Positions 1 through 8,329 of a DNA stretch of 64,000 nucleotides are shown here, in pieces. Origin of the DNA: Sunxiuqinia sp965230765. Lineage in GTDB: Bacteria > Bacteroidota > Bacteroidia > Bacteroidales > Prolixibacteraceae. Made by a program: the position numbers and the translations under genes. The stretch is from positions 1,054,001-1,118,000 of the forward strand of contig CBDDLR010000001.1 in NCBI GenBank assembly GCA_965230765.1. Direction: 5' to 3'. The notes below the pieces were generated by a model. That model worked only from the letters and a program-made list of their open reading frames with translations, was not told the origin of the DNA and did not search any database. Each line of letters starts with the position of its first letter. Within the stretch, counting starts at the first letter, position 1.

Positions 1-37
1 CAAACCCCTACCCACGGTTTAATCCAGTCCGACTTTC

Positions 38-63
38 GCAGAGAATATTAATTAAATCTCTGC
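38..63. repeat. 7-bp inverted repeat at the window edge
   Basis: GCAGAGA (38-44) faces TCTCTGC (57-63) across a 12-nt AT-rich loop, four bases before the first gene. It may be the tail structure of an upstream gene or part of the leader of the HTH gene. There is no T-tract in the plus direction. Nothing else is recognisable in bases 1-66. Confidence 0.4.
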
Positions 64-66
64 AAA

Positions 67-351
67 ATGAAAGTAGAATTAAACATGTCGGACGAGTTCA
101 AAAGTGAACTTAAAACTTTATTAAAAGATGTAATAAAAGGCGAAATCGTAGCCTTTGGTTTTTCAGAACCAGAATCAACAAAACAACATGAATACTGGTC
201 TCGAAAAGAGACAGCAAAATTCATTGGTTGTTCATTGACCACACTTTACCATTACCAACGCAAAGGGATTCTCCCATTTGTGAAATTAGGAAGTAAAGTA
301 CTTTTCAACAAAGAGGAAGTATTAAAGGCTTTGAAAGGGGGTAAGTTATGA
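67..351 (+). CDS. Excisionase-family helix-turn-helix protein
   Basis: A 94-residue protein. Residues about 44-92 form the compact winged HTH typical of excisionase/MerR-like small DNA-binding proteins: a 'SRKETAKFIGCS' first helix pair, then 'TTLYHYQRKGILPFVKLGSK' recognition helix and wing, then 'FNKEEVLKAL'. The N-terminal 40 residues are a charged helix. Such proteins lie next to replication or integration genes in Bacteroidota mobile elements and control excision or replication. It precedes the II/X-type replication gene on the same strand, which fits that role. A second ATG lies at 85. No integrase is visible inside the window, so its partner, if any, lies to the left. The family assignment is solid; the exact role is inferred. 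Confidence 0.75.
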   Translation: MKVELNMSDEFKSELKTLLKDVIKGEIVAFGFSEPESTKQHEYWSRKETAKFIGCSLTTLYHYQRKGILPFVKLGSKVLFNKEEVLKALKGGKL

Positions 352-382
352 AAATGACTTGCCTTTATTTGATAGCCAAAAG

Positions 383-419
383 CAGGGGTTCAGCTTGTCT
401 ATTAACAACGCTGAACCTG
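383..419. repeat. Inverted repeat upstream of the replication gene
   Basis: GGTTCAGC (387-394) pairs with GCTGAACC (410-417) across a 15-nt loop, in the gap between the HTH gene and the replication gene. A hairpin just ahead of a rolling-circle-type Rep gene could be a regulatory stem or part of an origin. There is no U-tract, so it is unlikely to be a simple terminator. Confidence 0.45.
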
Positions 420-469
420 TGCAAAATTTTCACAATTCATTATTTGTTGGATGTTAAAGCTTGGAGGTC

Positions 470-2077
470 ATGATCGATTCAATTGTTTTGCGCTTCCATA
501 GCTTGCACGAGTACCCCGAAATAATTAAAAAGCTCCGTCAGGATGGCAAGGGCACTAATTTTTATGAACGCCAAAATCCCCATAAAGACGATTTAGTAGA
601 TACCGAAACAGGGGAAATCATTGATAAGGACAGTTATTTACGATTGGCTGAAATTGATTACTCTGACAATGGCAAGGTTTGGACATTGTATAAAAACAAG
701 ATCAAATTGAAGTCTCACTATTATCTGAATTATCGTGTGGATATGAAACAGGACTTTGTGGAATTCAATTTTTCAATACCGAAATACCTTTATGGTACGA
801 ACTTAAAACAATTCATCCCACATCCAAATGAAGGCTATCACAATTTCCCTGTTGACCTTCTTAATACAATGGAATTCCACCTGTCGAATACTTATGACTG
901 GTTAATGCAATTCCTAGAGAAATTTATCCTAGACTGGTTTGATGGTATTGAAATTGATAAAAAGGATATTGAGATCAACCGGATTGATATCGCCTATAAC
1001 CAGATATTCAATTCAAAAGAAGATGCACTTCAATATTTAGAATTCCAGAAACGTATCAAAAAAAGCTATATCCGTGAAAACTCAAACTACAAGGCAGATT
1101 GGAGTACCTCCATTTTCCTTTCTACTGAGCGTTACGGGGCAAAAATCTACCATAAAGGAAGTGAATACAAAAGTAAGAACGGTGATCGGAGCAAACATTT
1201 AAAGGCTAACAAAGAAGCAAAAGAGGATGTCTTTTTGGTTCATGATGAAACCGATAAAGAGGGCAATGTAATCAAAGAGGGGCTTCAAAGCTTTGCTGAC
1301 CGTACATTGCGGTATGAGATTACATTTCGAAAAGCTTATATGAGCTATCTTTTTAAAAAGCACCTGTTTGCCAACCAATGCCCATTCCTCAAATCAATGA
1401 TAAAGGTGCATGACAAAGTAAGTGCTATTAAAAAGAAGTGCGAACGAGAGCTTGAAAAAGCAAGTAAAGGAAAAGTGTTGAATGAACTTCAAAAGCAACG
1501 GTTAATGACCGAATTTATAAAACTCCCTAAAGAGAAAAAGGATGCTTATTACCAATATGAGGCAATACTCAATAAGCGTAATTCATTTAGGCTTGAAATT
1601 TCGGATGAAGATCAAAAGGGGAATTTAACCATTCAGGATATTTATTTTAAAAGGAACTACAGTCCTGTAATCCCTGAAAAAGCATTGTTTTCCCGTGAAC
1701 TCTTACATGAAATGTTCAAAGTTTTTACTTCGTTCATGGAAGAATTTGAATTAAAGAAACTTGATAAATACGAAGACAACATTCAAAAAGTAATCCTGTA
1801 TAACCGTGAAGTTGAAAAGCATAACTCAACTATTGACGATCCTAAGCATCACAAAAAGAGGATCAATGAAAGCAAAATGAACCAAATCCTCTTTTACCTT
1901 CAATATCATACCCTTGATGAAATGGTACAGTTAAAATTAATTAGCAGACGAACAAAATACAATTACATAAAGGAGCTTGAAAAACTGGAAATTTCAAAGA
2001 ACACGGTGGTCAAAAATGAGATTGACTTTCAAGACGAAAAGGACTTTTCTAGTTACTTAGCGAAAATTATTTATTAA
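470..2077 (+). CDS. Phage/plasmid replication protein, II/X family (probable)
   Basis: A 535-residue protein starting MIDSIVLRFHSLHEYPEI, the N-terminal pattern of filamentous-phage gene II/X and related plasmid replication proteins, which nick one strand to begin rolling-circle replication. Further family-like stretches are 'EINRIDIAYNQIF' (around residue 170) and 'DRTLRYEITFRKAY' (around 280), resembling the beta strands of the nicking domain. The C-terminal 150 residues are rich in Lys and Glu and probably helical. The ATG at 470 is chosen over the in-frame TTG at 461 because GGAGG sits just before it, although the spacing is short. No coat, assembly or mobilisation gene is visible nearby, so this is a remnant or a satellite-like element. 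I recognise the family by pattern only; catalytic residues were not assigned. Confidence 0.62.
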   Translation: MIDSIVLRFHSLHEYPEIIKKLRQDGKGTNFYERQNPHKDDLVDTETGEIIDKDSYLRLAEIDYSDNGKVWTLYKNKIKLKSHYYLNYRVDMKQDFVEFNFSIPKYLYGTNLKQFIPHPNEGYHNFPVDLLNTMEFHLSNTYDWLMQFLEKFILDWFDGIEIDKKDIEINRIDIAYNQIFNSKEDALQYLEFQKRIKKSYIRENSNYKADWSTSIFLSTERYGAKIYHKGSEYKSKNGDRSKHLKANKEAKEDVFLVHDETDKEGNVIKEGLQSFADRTLRYEITFRKAYMSYLFKKHLFANQCPFLKSMIKVHDKVSAIKKKCERELEKASKGKVLNELQKQRLMTEFIKLPKEKKDAYYQYEAILNKRNSFRLEISDEDQKGNLTIQDIYFKRNYSPVIPEKALFSRELLHEMFKVFTSFMEEFELKKLDKYEDNIQKVILYNREVEKHNSTIDDPKHHKKRINESKMNQILFYLQYHTLDEMVQLKLISRRTKYNYIKELEKLEISKNTVVKNEIDFQDEKDFSSYLAKIIY

Positions 2078-2190
2078 AGGCTTATATAACTCTGAAGGTT
2101 ATAAAATTTAAATAAAGTTTAAGCTAAAAAAGCATAAAAAGTTATCTTAGTAATACGATTACTCCTTGATAATCTAAATTTTTGTTCATT

Positions 2191-4101
2191 ATGGAAGCAT
2201 ATGAATCTTTTCAAACCTTCTTATTTGAGGCTAGAGATAACTTATCTCTTAATGTGAGAATAGCAGCTAGAGTTGGTTGCACAAATTCAACAATAAAAGT
2301 ATATAACGATACTGTTGAACTAATAGATAAGCTCCTTGATATTATTAAAAATGGCACTCTAAAAATTAACTATCTCAATCAGTTTAGACCTAAACTTGAG
2401 GAAATTCAAGGAATTCTTTTGTATAGAAATCAGACAGATATTAGTTTTTTAGAAAAACAAACTAGGGAATGGAAAATTGAGAAAAAAATAGCATTTGAGA
2501 AAAGGAATGGTAATATCTTACAAAGCTACAACTCTCTCAAATTCAACATTGAGTTTTTTGAGAAGATTGGCTTTCTTAATGAAAATATTGTGGCTATTGG
2601 GGCTAATGGAAGTGGAAAAACTATATTATCAAACCAATTTAAAACTTATTTAGAAAATAATGGAATAGTAATTTCTGCGCAAAGAATTTTATTAGTTCCA
2701 GAGATTAATTCCATTTCAAATCCATCTAAAATTGCGAAAGAACTCAAACAATACCAGGCAAGAGATAAAACAAATAAGAATGCAGGAGAATTTGGAATTT
2801 TACAAAATGAATTTGGAGTAATCCTTAGGAATTTAATTACAGAAAATATAACAGCTGGAAATACATATAGGAGGAATTCTTTAAAACTTTGCAATGGCGG
2901 AAGATCAATAGAAAAACCTTCAAAAACGAAATTAGATAGAACATTTGAAATCTGGAATTCTTTGATAGAACATCGAACAATCGACTGTGCTGATGGTATG
3001 AACATAACTGCTAAACCCCTAGATGGGAATGAATACCCAGCAATGCAGCTAAGTGAGGGAGAGAAAGTTATACTTTATTTGATTGCTCAGGTATTGCAAG
3101 CCCCACAAAATGGTTTTATTGTTATAGATGAGCCTGAGATGTACCTTCACAAAACTATTTTGAAAAAATTATGGGATATTTTAGAATCCGAACGACAAGA
3201 TTGTCTATTTATATATCTGACACATGACTTAGATTTTGCTACAAGTAGGGTTGCTGCAAAAAAAATATGGATTAAATCGTTTTCGCATCCTGATAAATGG
3301 GACATTGAATCTATTCCAGAGAATGATATACCTGAATTACTCTTATTAGAACTTTTAGGTAGTCGGAAAAATATTCTTTTTTGCGAAGGTCAAAAAGGAA
3401 GTATTGATGAAAGGATTCTCTCAATTTTATTGCCAAATTTTACAATTATGCCTACAGGTTCTTGCTTTGATGTAATAAATCACACAAAGGCTTTTAATCG
3501 CCTTCAAGAAATCAAAATAAGTGCATTTGGAATAATTGACTCAGATCATCATGACACTGAAAGGTTAGCTCAACTAAATTCTGATAATATTTTTTCATTT
3601 TCAGTTCCTGAAGTTGAGAATTTGTTTTTGAATGAAAAATTTCTGAATCATTTGGCTGATCAGTTATCAGTTGAGAAATCTGTTATAGATAGAATTAAGG
3701 AGGAGGTAATTGAAGAACTAAGTGACCATAGGGAATTGCAAACTTCAAACTATGTCAGCACAAAAGTAAACCACTATTTTAAAGATTCTCATGTTACTAA
3801 AGGAAATAAACTTGACGATGTTTGGCATAATTATAAATCATTTTCAGACAAAATCAATATTGATGAATGGTATGATGAAAGATTAGCACATTTAGATGAG
3901 ATTATTAAAGAAAAAGATTACCATTCCGCGATCAAAGTTTTCAATAATAAAGGGCTTAGAAAAATTGTTTCAAAGCATTTTAGAATTTCTGATTTTACGG
4001 AAAGATCAATTAGGCTATTGCAAAGTAATTTAGGTACTCATGAATCAATTTTAGAATTTATCCCAAATAAACTAAAAGAAGTTGGGTGTTATGCAGAATA
4101 A
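2191..4101 (+). CDS. AAA/ABC-type ATPase fused to a DUF4435 (Toprim-like) domain; PARIS AriAB-like
   Basis: A 636-residue protein in two parts. Residues 1-385 are an ABC-type ATPase: Walker A GANGSGKT (137-144), signature LSEGE (287-291), Walker B FIVIDEPE (D313, E314) and a switch His in 'YLTHDLDFA'. From about residue 395 there is a DUF4435/Toprim-like domain with its acidic set: E399 in 'ILFCEGQKGS' and D450/D452 in 'GIIDSDHHD'. In the PARIS anti-phage system an ATPase (AriA) holds a DUF4435 nuclease (AriB), and fused forms exist. This gene has that architecture. The stop is 3 bp before the next ATG, so the two genes form an operon. The ATG at 2191 is preferred to the TTG at 2182. Base composition is strikingly AT-rich. 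Other OLD-like ATPase families remain possible. Confidence 0.72.
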   Translation: MEAYESFQTFLFEARDNLSLNVRIAARVGCTNSTIKVYNDTVELIDKLLDIIKNGTLKINYLNQFRPKLEEIQGILLYRNQTDISFLEKQTREWKIEKKIAFEKRNGNILQSYNSLKFNIEFFEKIGFLNENIVAIGANGSGKTILSNQFKTYLENNGIVISAQRILLVPEINSISNPSKIAKELKQYQARDKTNKNAGEFGILQNEFGVILRNLITENITAGNTYRRNSLKLCNGGRSIEKPSKTKLDRTFEIWNSLIEHRTIDCADGMNITAKPLDGNEYPAMQLSEGEKVILYLIAQVLQAPQNGFIVIDEPEMYLHKTILKKLWDILESERQDCLFIYLTHDLDFATSRVAAKKIWIKSFSHPDKWDIESIPENDIPELLLLELLGSRKNILFCEGQKGSIDERILSILLPNFTIMPTGSCFDVINHTKAFNRLQEIKISAFGIIDSDHHDTERLAQLNSDNIFSFSVPEVENLFLNEKFLNHLADQLSVEKSVIDRIKEEVIEELSDHRELQTSNYVSTKVNHYFKDSHVTKGNKLDDVWHNYKSFSDKINIDEWYDERLAHLDEIIKEKDYHSAIKVFNNKGLRKIVSKHFRISDFTERSIRLLQSNLGTHESILEFIPNKLKEVGCYAE

Positions 4102-4104
4102 AGG

Positions 4105-5448
4105 ATGAAAGACTTATATTTGGAATTTTATACTGAACTAATTAAAAATATCGAAAAGATAAATCAACATGTTGGTTTATCTTCGATAAAAACTATTACT
4201 GTTCCTGTCTCAAAAAAGAATACAAATCAATCTAATAATTATAAACACGTTGGATTAGATAACATACACTTTATAGATCCTGAAGTTTTAAGTAACTATG
4301 TATGGGGATCAATGAGAAATATTAAACCCGCTAAGCAAATATTTGAATACATCTCTGATAATAATTTGTCTCCTTTCAAAAAAGTTACATTTGAAGATGA
4401 TTTACTTAGATCACATTCGATAACAAAAAACTTCATTGCCGATTTTGTAAGAAGAGTTTACGAACTTTCTGATTATAAGTTGGGCTTCAATATGACTGCC
4501 ATAGAAAAAGCTTATAGTGAACTTGAAAAATTTCTCTCTGAAGAAAAGTTTGAATATAAGTTGTTAGTGAACATTCATGATCCTATAGGAGAAATTGATG
4601 AAATCACTTTTGGAAATGCTAAAATAAAAAAGGCGGATTATCAGATATCAAAATTGTTTTGTTTGCATTATCCAGTTGAAGGTCTCATTAAATTTGAAAT
4701 GCTAGAGAATGATTACTTCTTGGAGATTGAACTCAATGCTAAAAAAGAAGACTTTAATAAACTGATTGAGAAAGAAAGGATAGTTCTAAATAAGATTTTT
4801 AATGTTCTAGTTTTATCTAATATTGGAAATATTGAGCATGGTAATTTATTAAGAATGAGTTACGCATGGCCACTTATTAAAACAGAAAGAATATCATATA
4901 GATTAAAAAATAATTTTTTAGATAAAAAAGAAGTATTTAAATATAAAATTGACAATAAGTTTGAATCAGTCTTGCAAAATAATTATAGGGCATTGAATAG
5001 AATTAATTATCAATTACTTGATGGCAAAATACAATCTTCATTGAAGAGACTTGAAAAATCAAAGTCAACCTCAAGTATTGAGGATAAGATTACTGAATTA
5101 GTATTATCTATTGAATATTTGATTAATACTTCTACTTATGAAGTAACTCTCCAATTATGCCTTAAAATGATAAAACTGTATTGCTTTGAAAATCAGAATG
5201 ATAGTATATTTAAACTATTAAAAGATTTTTTTAAGTTACGAGGGGATGTATTTCATGGAAATAAGCAGGTTTTACCTACTGAAAGAAACATCATTTTGGT
5301 GCAAAAAATTGAAGAAATTATTCAAAATATCTTGATTAAATACATCATTCTAAATCAAAAATATACGTTAAAAGAAATAAATCAAGCAGTTGATAAATCT
5401 CTTTATATTAATATGTCTATTGATGCTATATTAAAAATTGAAGAATGA
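4105..5448 (+). CDS. HEPN-like protein with RX4H motif, partner of the AAA-DUF4435 gene
   Basis: A 447-residue protein I cannot assign to a named family end to end. The C-terminal part (about 315-415) is helical and carries 'KLRGDVFHGNK', an R379-x4-H384 motif that matches the RX4-6H active site of HEPN ribonucleases, in the ApeA/abortive-infection style where 'LR..vvHG' closes a helical bundle. The N-terminal 310 residues mix beta strands and helices and could be a sensor. It starts 3 bp after the ATPase gene and ends 150 bp before a convergent membrane gene, so it is very probably co-expressed only with the ATPase. The inferred role is toxin or effector in a two-gene defence module. Its AT-rich sequence matches the island. 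Confidence 0.55.
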   Translation: MKDLYLEFYTELIKNIEKINQHVGLSSIKTITVPVSKKNTNQSNNYKHVGLDNIHFIDPEVLSNYVWGSMRNIKPAKQIFEYISDNNLSPFKKVTFEDDLLRSHSITKNFIADFVRRVYELSDYKLGFNMTAIEKAYSELEKFLSEEKFEYKLLVNIHDPIGEIDEITFGNAKIKKADYQISKLFCLHYPVEGLIKFEMLENDYFLEIELNAKKEDFNKLIEKERIVLNKIFNVLVLSNIGNIEHGNLLRMSYAWPLIKTERISYRLKNNFLDKKEVFKYKIDNKFESVLQNNYRALNRINYQLLDGKIQSSLKRLEKSKSTSSIEDKITELVLSIEYLINTSTYEVTLQLCLKMIKLYCFENQNDSIFKLLKDFFKLRGDVFHGNKQVLPTERNIILVQKIEEIIQNILIKYIILNQKYTLKEINQAVDKSLYINMSIDAILKIEE

Positions 5449-5518
5449 TTTCTATTTTGGTTAACGATGACTTGTGAATTTTAAAAACAAAGTTCTATTG
5501 AATACAAGCATATAATTT

Positions 5519-5575
5519 CTTTCCCAATCGTAAACACCCTTAATCAAGCTTGAAATCACATTGAAAAAGGAAACG
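5519..5575. repeat. Left copy of a 57-bp imperfect direct repeat
   Basis: CTTTCCCAATCGTAAACACCCTT (5519-5541; first 20 bases quoted elsewhere as positions) recurs exactly at 6457-6479, and the 15-mer TTGAAAAAGGAAACG recurs at the end of both copies (5561-5575 and 6499-6513). The middle third has diverged. The two copies bracket the pore-protein gene, suggesting a cassette inserted or duplicated between them. Confidence 0.7.
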
Positions 5576-5595
5576 ATTATTCTTAGTGTATCTTT

Positions 5596-6447
5596 TTATT
5601 TTATTTTCTCTGAAAAATATGCATTTGCTAAAAAAAGTAGAATAAATCCGCAAATTATATACTCATAAATAACTAATTTTCTAACTATGGTAGAATTTGG
5701 AAGTATGTCTCCAAAACCTCCTCCAAAAACGGCAGTAATACTGAAATAAAAAAAATCTATTCTATTCCATTGCTCTTTTTCATCATCTAGTCGATTTAGT
5801 TGTATATCAATCTTTTTCAGTTGTTGATTGTCTTTGTATGCAGATGCATTACAAGTTATACCTCTGCTTATGATATTCTTTATCAATATGGTGTCTTTTT
5901 CTAGAAAGTTATAATCTACAAACTTACTATCAAGCCCAAAATATGAATAACTAAAATTTTCTCCTTCAAATGCATATTTAAATGACTCGTCTTTAGAAAC
6001 CTTATAGTATGTAATTTGACTCAAGCTATTTATAAACTCAATAACATGAAAGGAATGATCCATATCAATAACCACTTTGTACAATTCATTACGAGACCAG
6101 TCAATATCTCTGAAAAGAAATATTTTATTCCCAATTGAATTTAAATTTTTGGGGAATGAGTTTACTTCTTGTTCCTTAATTCTCCTTTCAATGAAATATT
6201 TTTCTTTTTCTAATTTCTCAATATCTTCATAAATTCGTTTTGCAGATATATTCTCATTAAAAACAAAAGAGCTATTGTCTTTTAAGTATTCTTTATAATA
6301 TAAATTTGAGAAAAGAAGAGTTATCAATAGATAGCAAAAAAACAATATAAAATAATAAATATTTTTACCCATTGAATCATGTTTAGTGTATGAATACAAT
6401 TGATTAAATATACAAAATTCAGATTTTTTTAATATCAAAATCTTCAA
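5596..6447 (-). CDS. Two-helix membrane protein with a K+-channel-like pore loop
   Basis: A 283-residue protein with one hydrophobic helix near the N-terminus (about 29-48), a long extracytoplasmic or cytoplasmic middle, and a C-terminal pore loop plus helix (about 228-279). The segment 'FYFSITAVFGGGFGDILP' has the shape of a potassium-channel pore helix and filter (normally TxGYGD.xP), here with GGFGD and no filter threonine. This arrangement recalls the Ion_trans_2 pore module, although the 180-residue insert between helices is unusual. An in-frame ATG at 6372 (residue 26) would start just before the first helix. It is convergent with the HEPN gene and flanked by direct repeats. It could be a membrane effector of the island, but this is only context-based. 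Confidence 0.5.
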   Translation of the reverse strand: MKILILKKSEFCIFNQLYSYTKHDSMGKNIYYFILFFCYLLITLLFSNLYYKEYLKDNSSFVFNENISAKRIYEDIEKLEKEKYFIERRIKEQEVNSFPKNLNSIGNKIFLFRDIDWSRNELYKVVIDMDHSFHVIEFINSLSQITYYKVSKDESFKYAFEGENFSYSYFGLDSKFVDYNFLEKDTILIKNIISRGITCNASAYKDNQQLKKIDIQLNRLDDEKEQWNRIDFFYFSITAVFGGGFGDILPNSTIVRKLVIYEYIICGFILLFLANAYFSEKIK

Positions 6448-6457
6448 GAATTAACCC

Positions 6458-6587
6458 TTTCCCAATCGTAAACACCCTTCTTTAAATTTGGAATCGCTTT
6501 GAAAAAGGAAACGGAATAAAAAGCGCAACGGCTTTATGCCGTAGTCTTTTTCAAACCCGAAGGGCATGGGGATTTTAAATTGGGAAA
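6458..6587. repeat. 130-bp imperfect palindrome containing the right repeat copy
   Basis: TTTCCCAAT (6458-6466) faces ATTGGGAAA (6579-6587), TTTGAAAAAG (6498-6507) faces CTTTTTCAAA (6546-6555), and ACGGC (6528-6532) faces GCCGT (6538-6542), so a nested hairpin can form over the whole stretch. The left arm is the right copy of the direct repeat that also occurs at 5519-5575. It holds no gene. It resembles a recombination site, a single-strand origin or the end of a mobile element. Confidence 0.6.
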
Positions 6588-6650
6588 TCTTTGTTATAGA
6601 TTGGAGAAAGAAAAAAAGATATTAACACCAGACTTGACACCACTAAAAAC

Positions 6651-6685
6651 AAAAAGCCCTGCAATTATTTAAATTACAGAGCTTT
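6651..6685 (-). terminator. Terminator of the tRNA-Arg gene
   Basis: On the minus strand AAAGC-CTG-AATT pairs with AATT-CAG-GCTTT with two mismatches, followed by a T-rich run (complement of 6641-6655). It lies 15 bp after the tRNA 3' end. Confidence 0.7.
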
Positions 6686-6699
6686 ACATTTTAAATAAG

Positions 6700-6771
6700 T
6701 AGTCCCGACGGGAATCGAACCCATATCTACAGTTTAGGAAACTGCTATTCTATCCGTTGAACTACGGGACC
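6700..6771 (-). tRNA. tRNA-Arg (anticodon CCU)
   Basis: The minus strand folds into a standard cloverleaf: acceptor GGTCCCG with CGGGACT, D stem GTTC/GAAT, anticodon stem GCAGT/ACTGT around loop TTCCTAA, and T stem ATGGG/CCCGT with loop TTCGATT. The anticodon CCT (6736-6738) reads AGG, giving arginine. CCA is not encoded. The 3' end faces the island on the left, the usual orientation for a tRNA gene used as an integration site. Confidence 0.95.
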
Positions 6772-6831
6772 ATGCTTAAAAAGCTTTGCAAAAATAGGAA
6801 AAAGCAAGAGTTTTCAAAAGGGTAATTTAGA

Positions 6832-6862
6832 TTAAGAGCCTCACCTGAAGTGAGACTCTTAA
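6832..6862 (-). terminator. Hairpin after trpB2
   Basis: TTAAGAGCCTCAC (6832-6844) and GTGAGACTCTTAA (6850-6862) form a 13-bp stem with one G-U type pair, 16 bp after the trpB2 stop. The U-tract is weak, so termination efficiency is uncertain. Confidence 0.6.
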
Positions 6863-6877
6863 AAAGTTCCTTAATTT

Positions 6878-8254
6878 TTATTTAGGCAATGGATAGCCTT
6901 CCAGTTTCTTCAGGTTTTCTGCAATCTCTGATTCCGGGTATTCGTAATCATTTAATTCACCGCTAAGGTATTTGTCGTAACCAACCAAATCCATTAAACC
7001 ATGTCCGCTAAAGTTGAAAAGAATGGTTTTTTCTTTTCCTTCCTCTTTGGCTTTTTTAGCTTCACGAATGGTTGCTGCAATCGCGTGGGTTGTTTCAGGA
7101 GCAGGAATAATCCCTTCAGTTTTTGAGAACAATAAACCCGCTTCAAAACATTCGCTTTGGTGAATGGCCTGTGCTTCCATCAATCCATCTTTTAATGCAG
7201 CACTTACAAGCGGAGCCATACCATGGTAACGCAACCCTCCTGCATGAATGGGTGCTGGAACAAAGTTGTGTCCCAGGCTATGCATGGGCAGCAGCGGTGT
7301 CATTTGCGCTACATCGCCATTGTCGTAAATAAAAGGTGCTTTTGTTAGTGTTGGGCATGAAAATGGCTCGGCACCAATCACCTGTATATCTGCCCCGTTT
7401 ATTTTGTCGTAAAGGAATGGGAACGAAAGCCCTGCAAAATTACTTCCACCACCGCAGCATCCAATTACTACATCGGGGTTTTTAATACCAACCTTGGCCA
7501 GCTGCTTTTTGGCTTCAAGCCCAATAATGGTTTGGTGCAACATGACGTGGTTCAACACCGAACCCAATGAATAACGCGTTTGCCCGGTTTGATCCATAAC
7601 CGCCGCCTCAACCGCTTCAGAAATTGCAATTCCTAATGATCCAGGTGTGTCGGGGAATTTAGCCAGGATATCGCGTCCGGCTTGTGTCTCTGTACTCGGA
7701 CTGGCAACACACTCACCCCCCCAGGTTTGCATCATCATTTTACGGAAAGGTTTTTGATCAAAACTAACCCGCACCATAAACACTTTACACTCGATGCCAC
7801 CAATAATTGAACAGGCAAAAGAAAGGGCAGACCCCCACTGTCCGGCTCCCGTTTCAGTAGTCAGTTTTTTAATACCAAATTGCTTGTTGTACCAGGCCTG
7901 TGGAACTGCGGTATTGGGCTTGTGGCTTCCTGCTGGAGAGACGCCTTCGTTTTTGTAATAGATTTTAGCAGGTGTTCCCAGTGCTTCTTCCAGCTCGTAA
8001 GCCCGAATAAGCGGACTAGGACGCCAGCGAAACAATATCTGACGAATTTCCTCAGGGATATCAATCCATCGATCCTGGCTCACTTCCTGCTCAATCAGGT
8101 TCATTGGGAAAACAGGTGCAAGCATCTCCGGGTTTACCGGATTACCATCAGGCCCTAAGGGTGGGTTCATGGGCGATAATAGATCGGGTGCAAGATTGTA
8201 CCACTGCTTTGGCATGTCAGCCTCTTCCAAAAAAATCTTCTTCTGTCTGGTCAT
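6878..8254 (-). CDS. trpB: Tryptophan synthase beta chain, TrpB2 type
   Basis: A PLP enzyme that joins indole and serine to make tryptophan. The N-terminal extension (IPEEIRQ, 'RWRPSPLIRAYELEEALG') and about 458-residue length mark the TrpB2 branch, not the TrpA-bound TrpB1. The PLP lysine lies in 'AGSHKPNTA' (K112) and the phosphate-binding loop in 'GCCGGGSNF'. The start is set at the ATG at 8254, giving MTRQKKIFLEEADMPKQWYN, the usual TrpB2 beginning. An upstream in-frame ATG at 8308 overlaps a hairpin and is less likely. No other trp genes are adjacent, so this is a stand-alone, probably indole-salvaging enzyme. It lies downstream of a Trp-rich leader ORF and hairpin and is divergent from trpS. 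Confidence 0.93.
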   Translation of the reverse strand: MTRQKKIFLEEADMPKQWYNLAPDLLSPMNPPLGPDGNPVNPEMLAPVFPMNLIEQEVSQDRWIDIPEEIRQILFRWRPSPLIRAYELEEALGTPAKIYYKNEGVSPAGSHKPNTAVPQAWYNKQFGIKKLTTETGAGQWGSALSFACSIIGGIECKVFMVRVSFDQKPFRKMMMQTWGGECVASPSTETQAGRDILAKFPDTPGSLGIAISEAVEAAVMDQTGQTRYSLGSVLNHVMLHQTIIGLEAKKQLAKVGIKNPDVVIGCCGGGSNFAGLSFPFLYDKINGADIQVIGAEPFSCPTLTKAPFIYDNGDVAQMTPLLPMHSLGHNFVPAPIHAGGLRYHGMAPLVSAALKDGLMEAQAIHQSECFEAGLLFSKTEGIIPAPETTHAIAATIREAKKAKEEGKEKTILFNFSGHGLMDLVGYDKYLSGELNDYEYPESEIAENLKKLEGYPLPK

Positions 8255-8287
8255 TTCTTTTAGTTTTATAAAGTTCTTTAAAACAGA

Positions 8288-8321
8288 AAAGGGATTTGCT
8301 GCATACACAACAAACCCCTTT
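8288..8321 (-). terminator. Putative attenuator hairpin before trpB2
   Basis: On the minus strand AAAGGGGTTTG pairs with CAAATCCCTTT (11 bp with one G-U) across a 12-nt loop and runs into TTTTCTGTTTT. It sits between the stop of the Trp-rich leader ORF (8330) and the trpB2 ATG (8254), the position expected of an attenuator. Confidence 0.6.
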
Positions 8322-8329
8322 CCCGGCCA

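Noticed and set aside
7123..7332. Plus-strand open frame inside trpB2
   Set aside because: Wholly within a strongly conserved gene on the other strand and without any recognisable domain.
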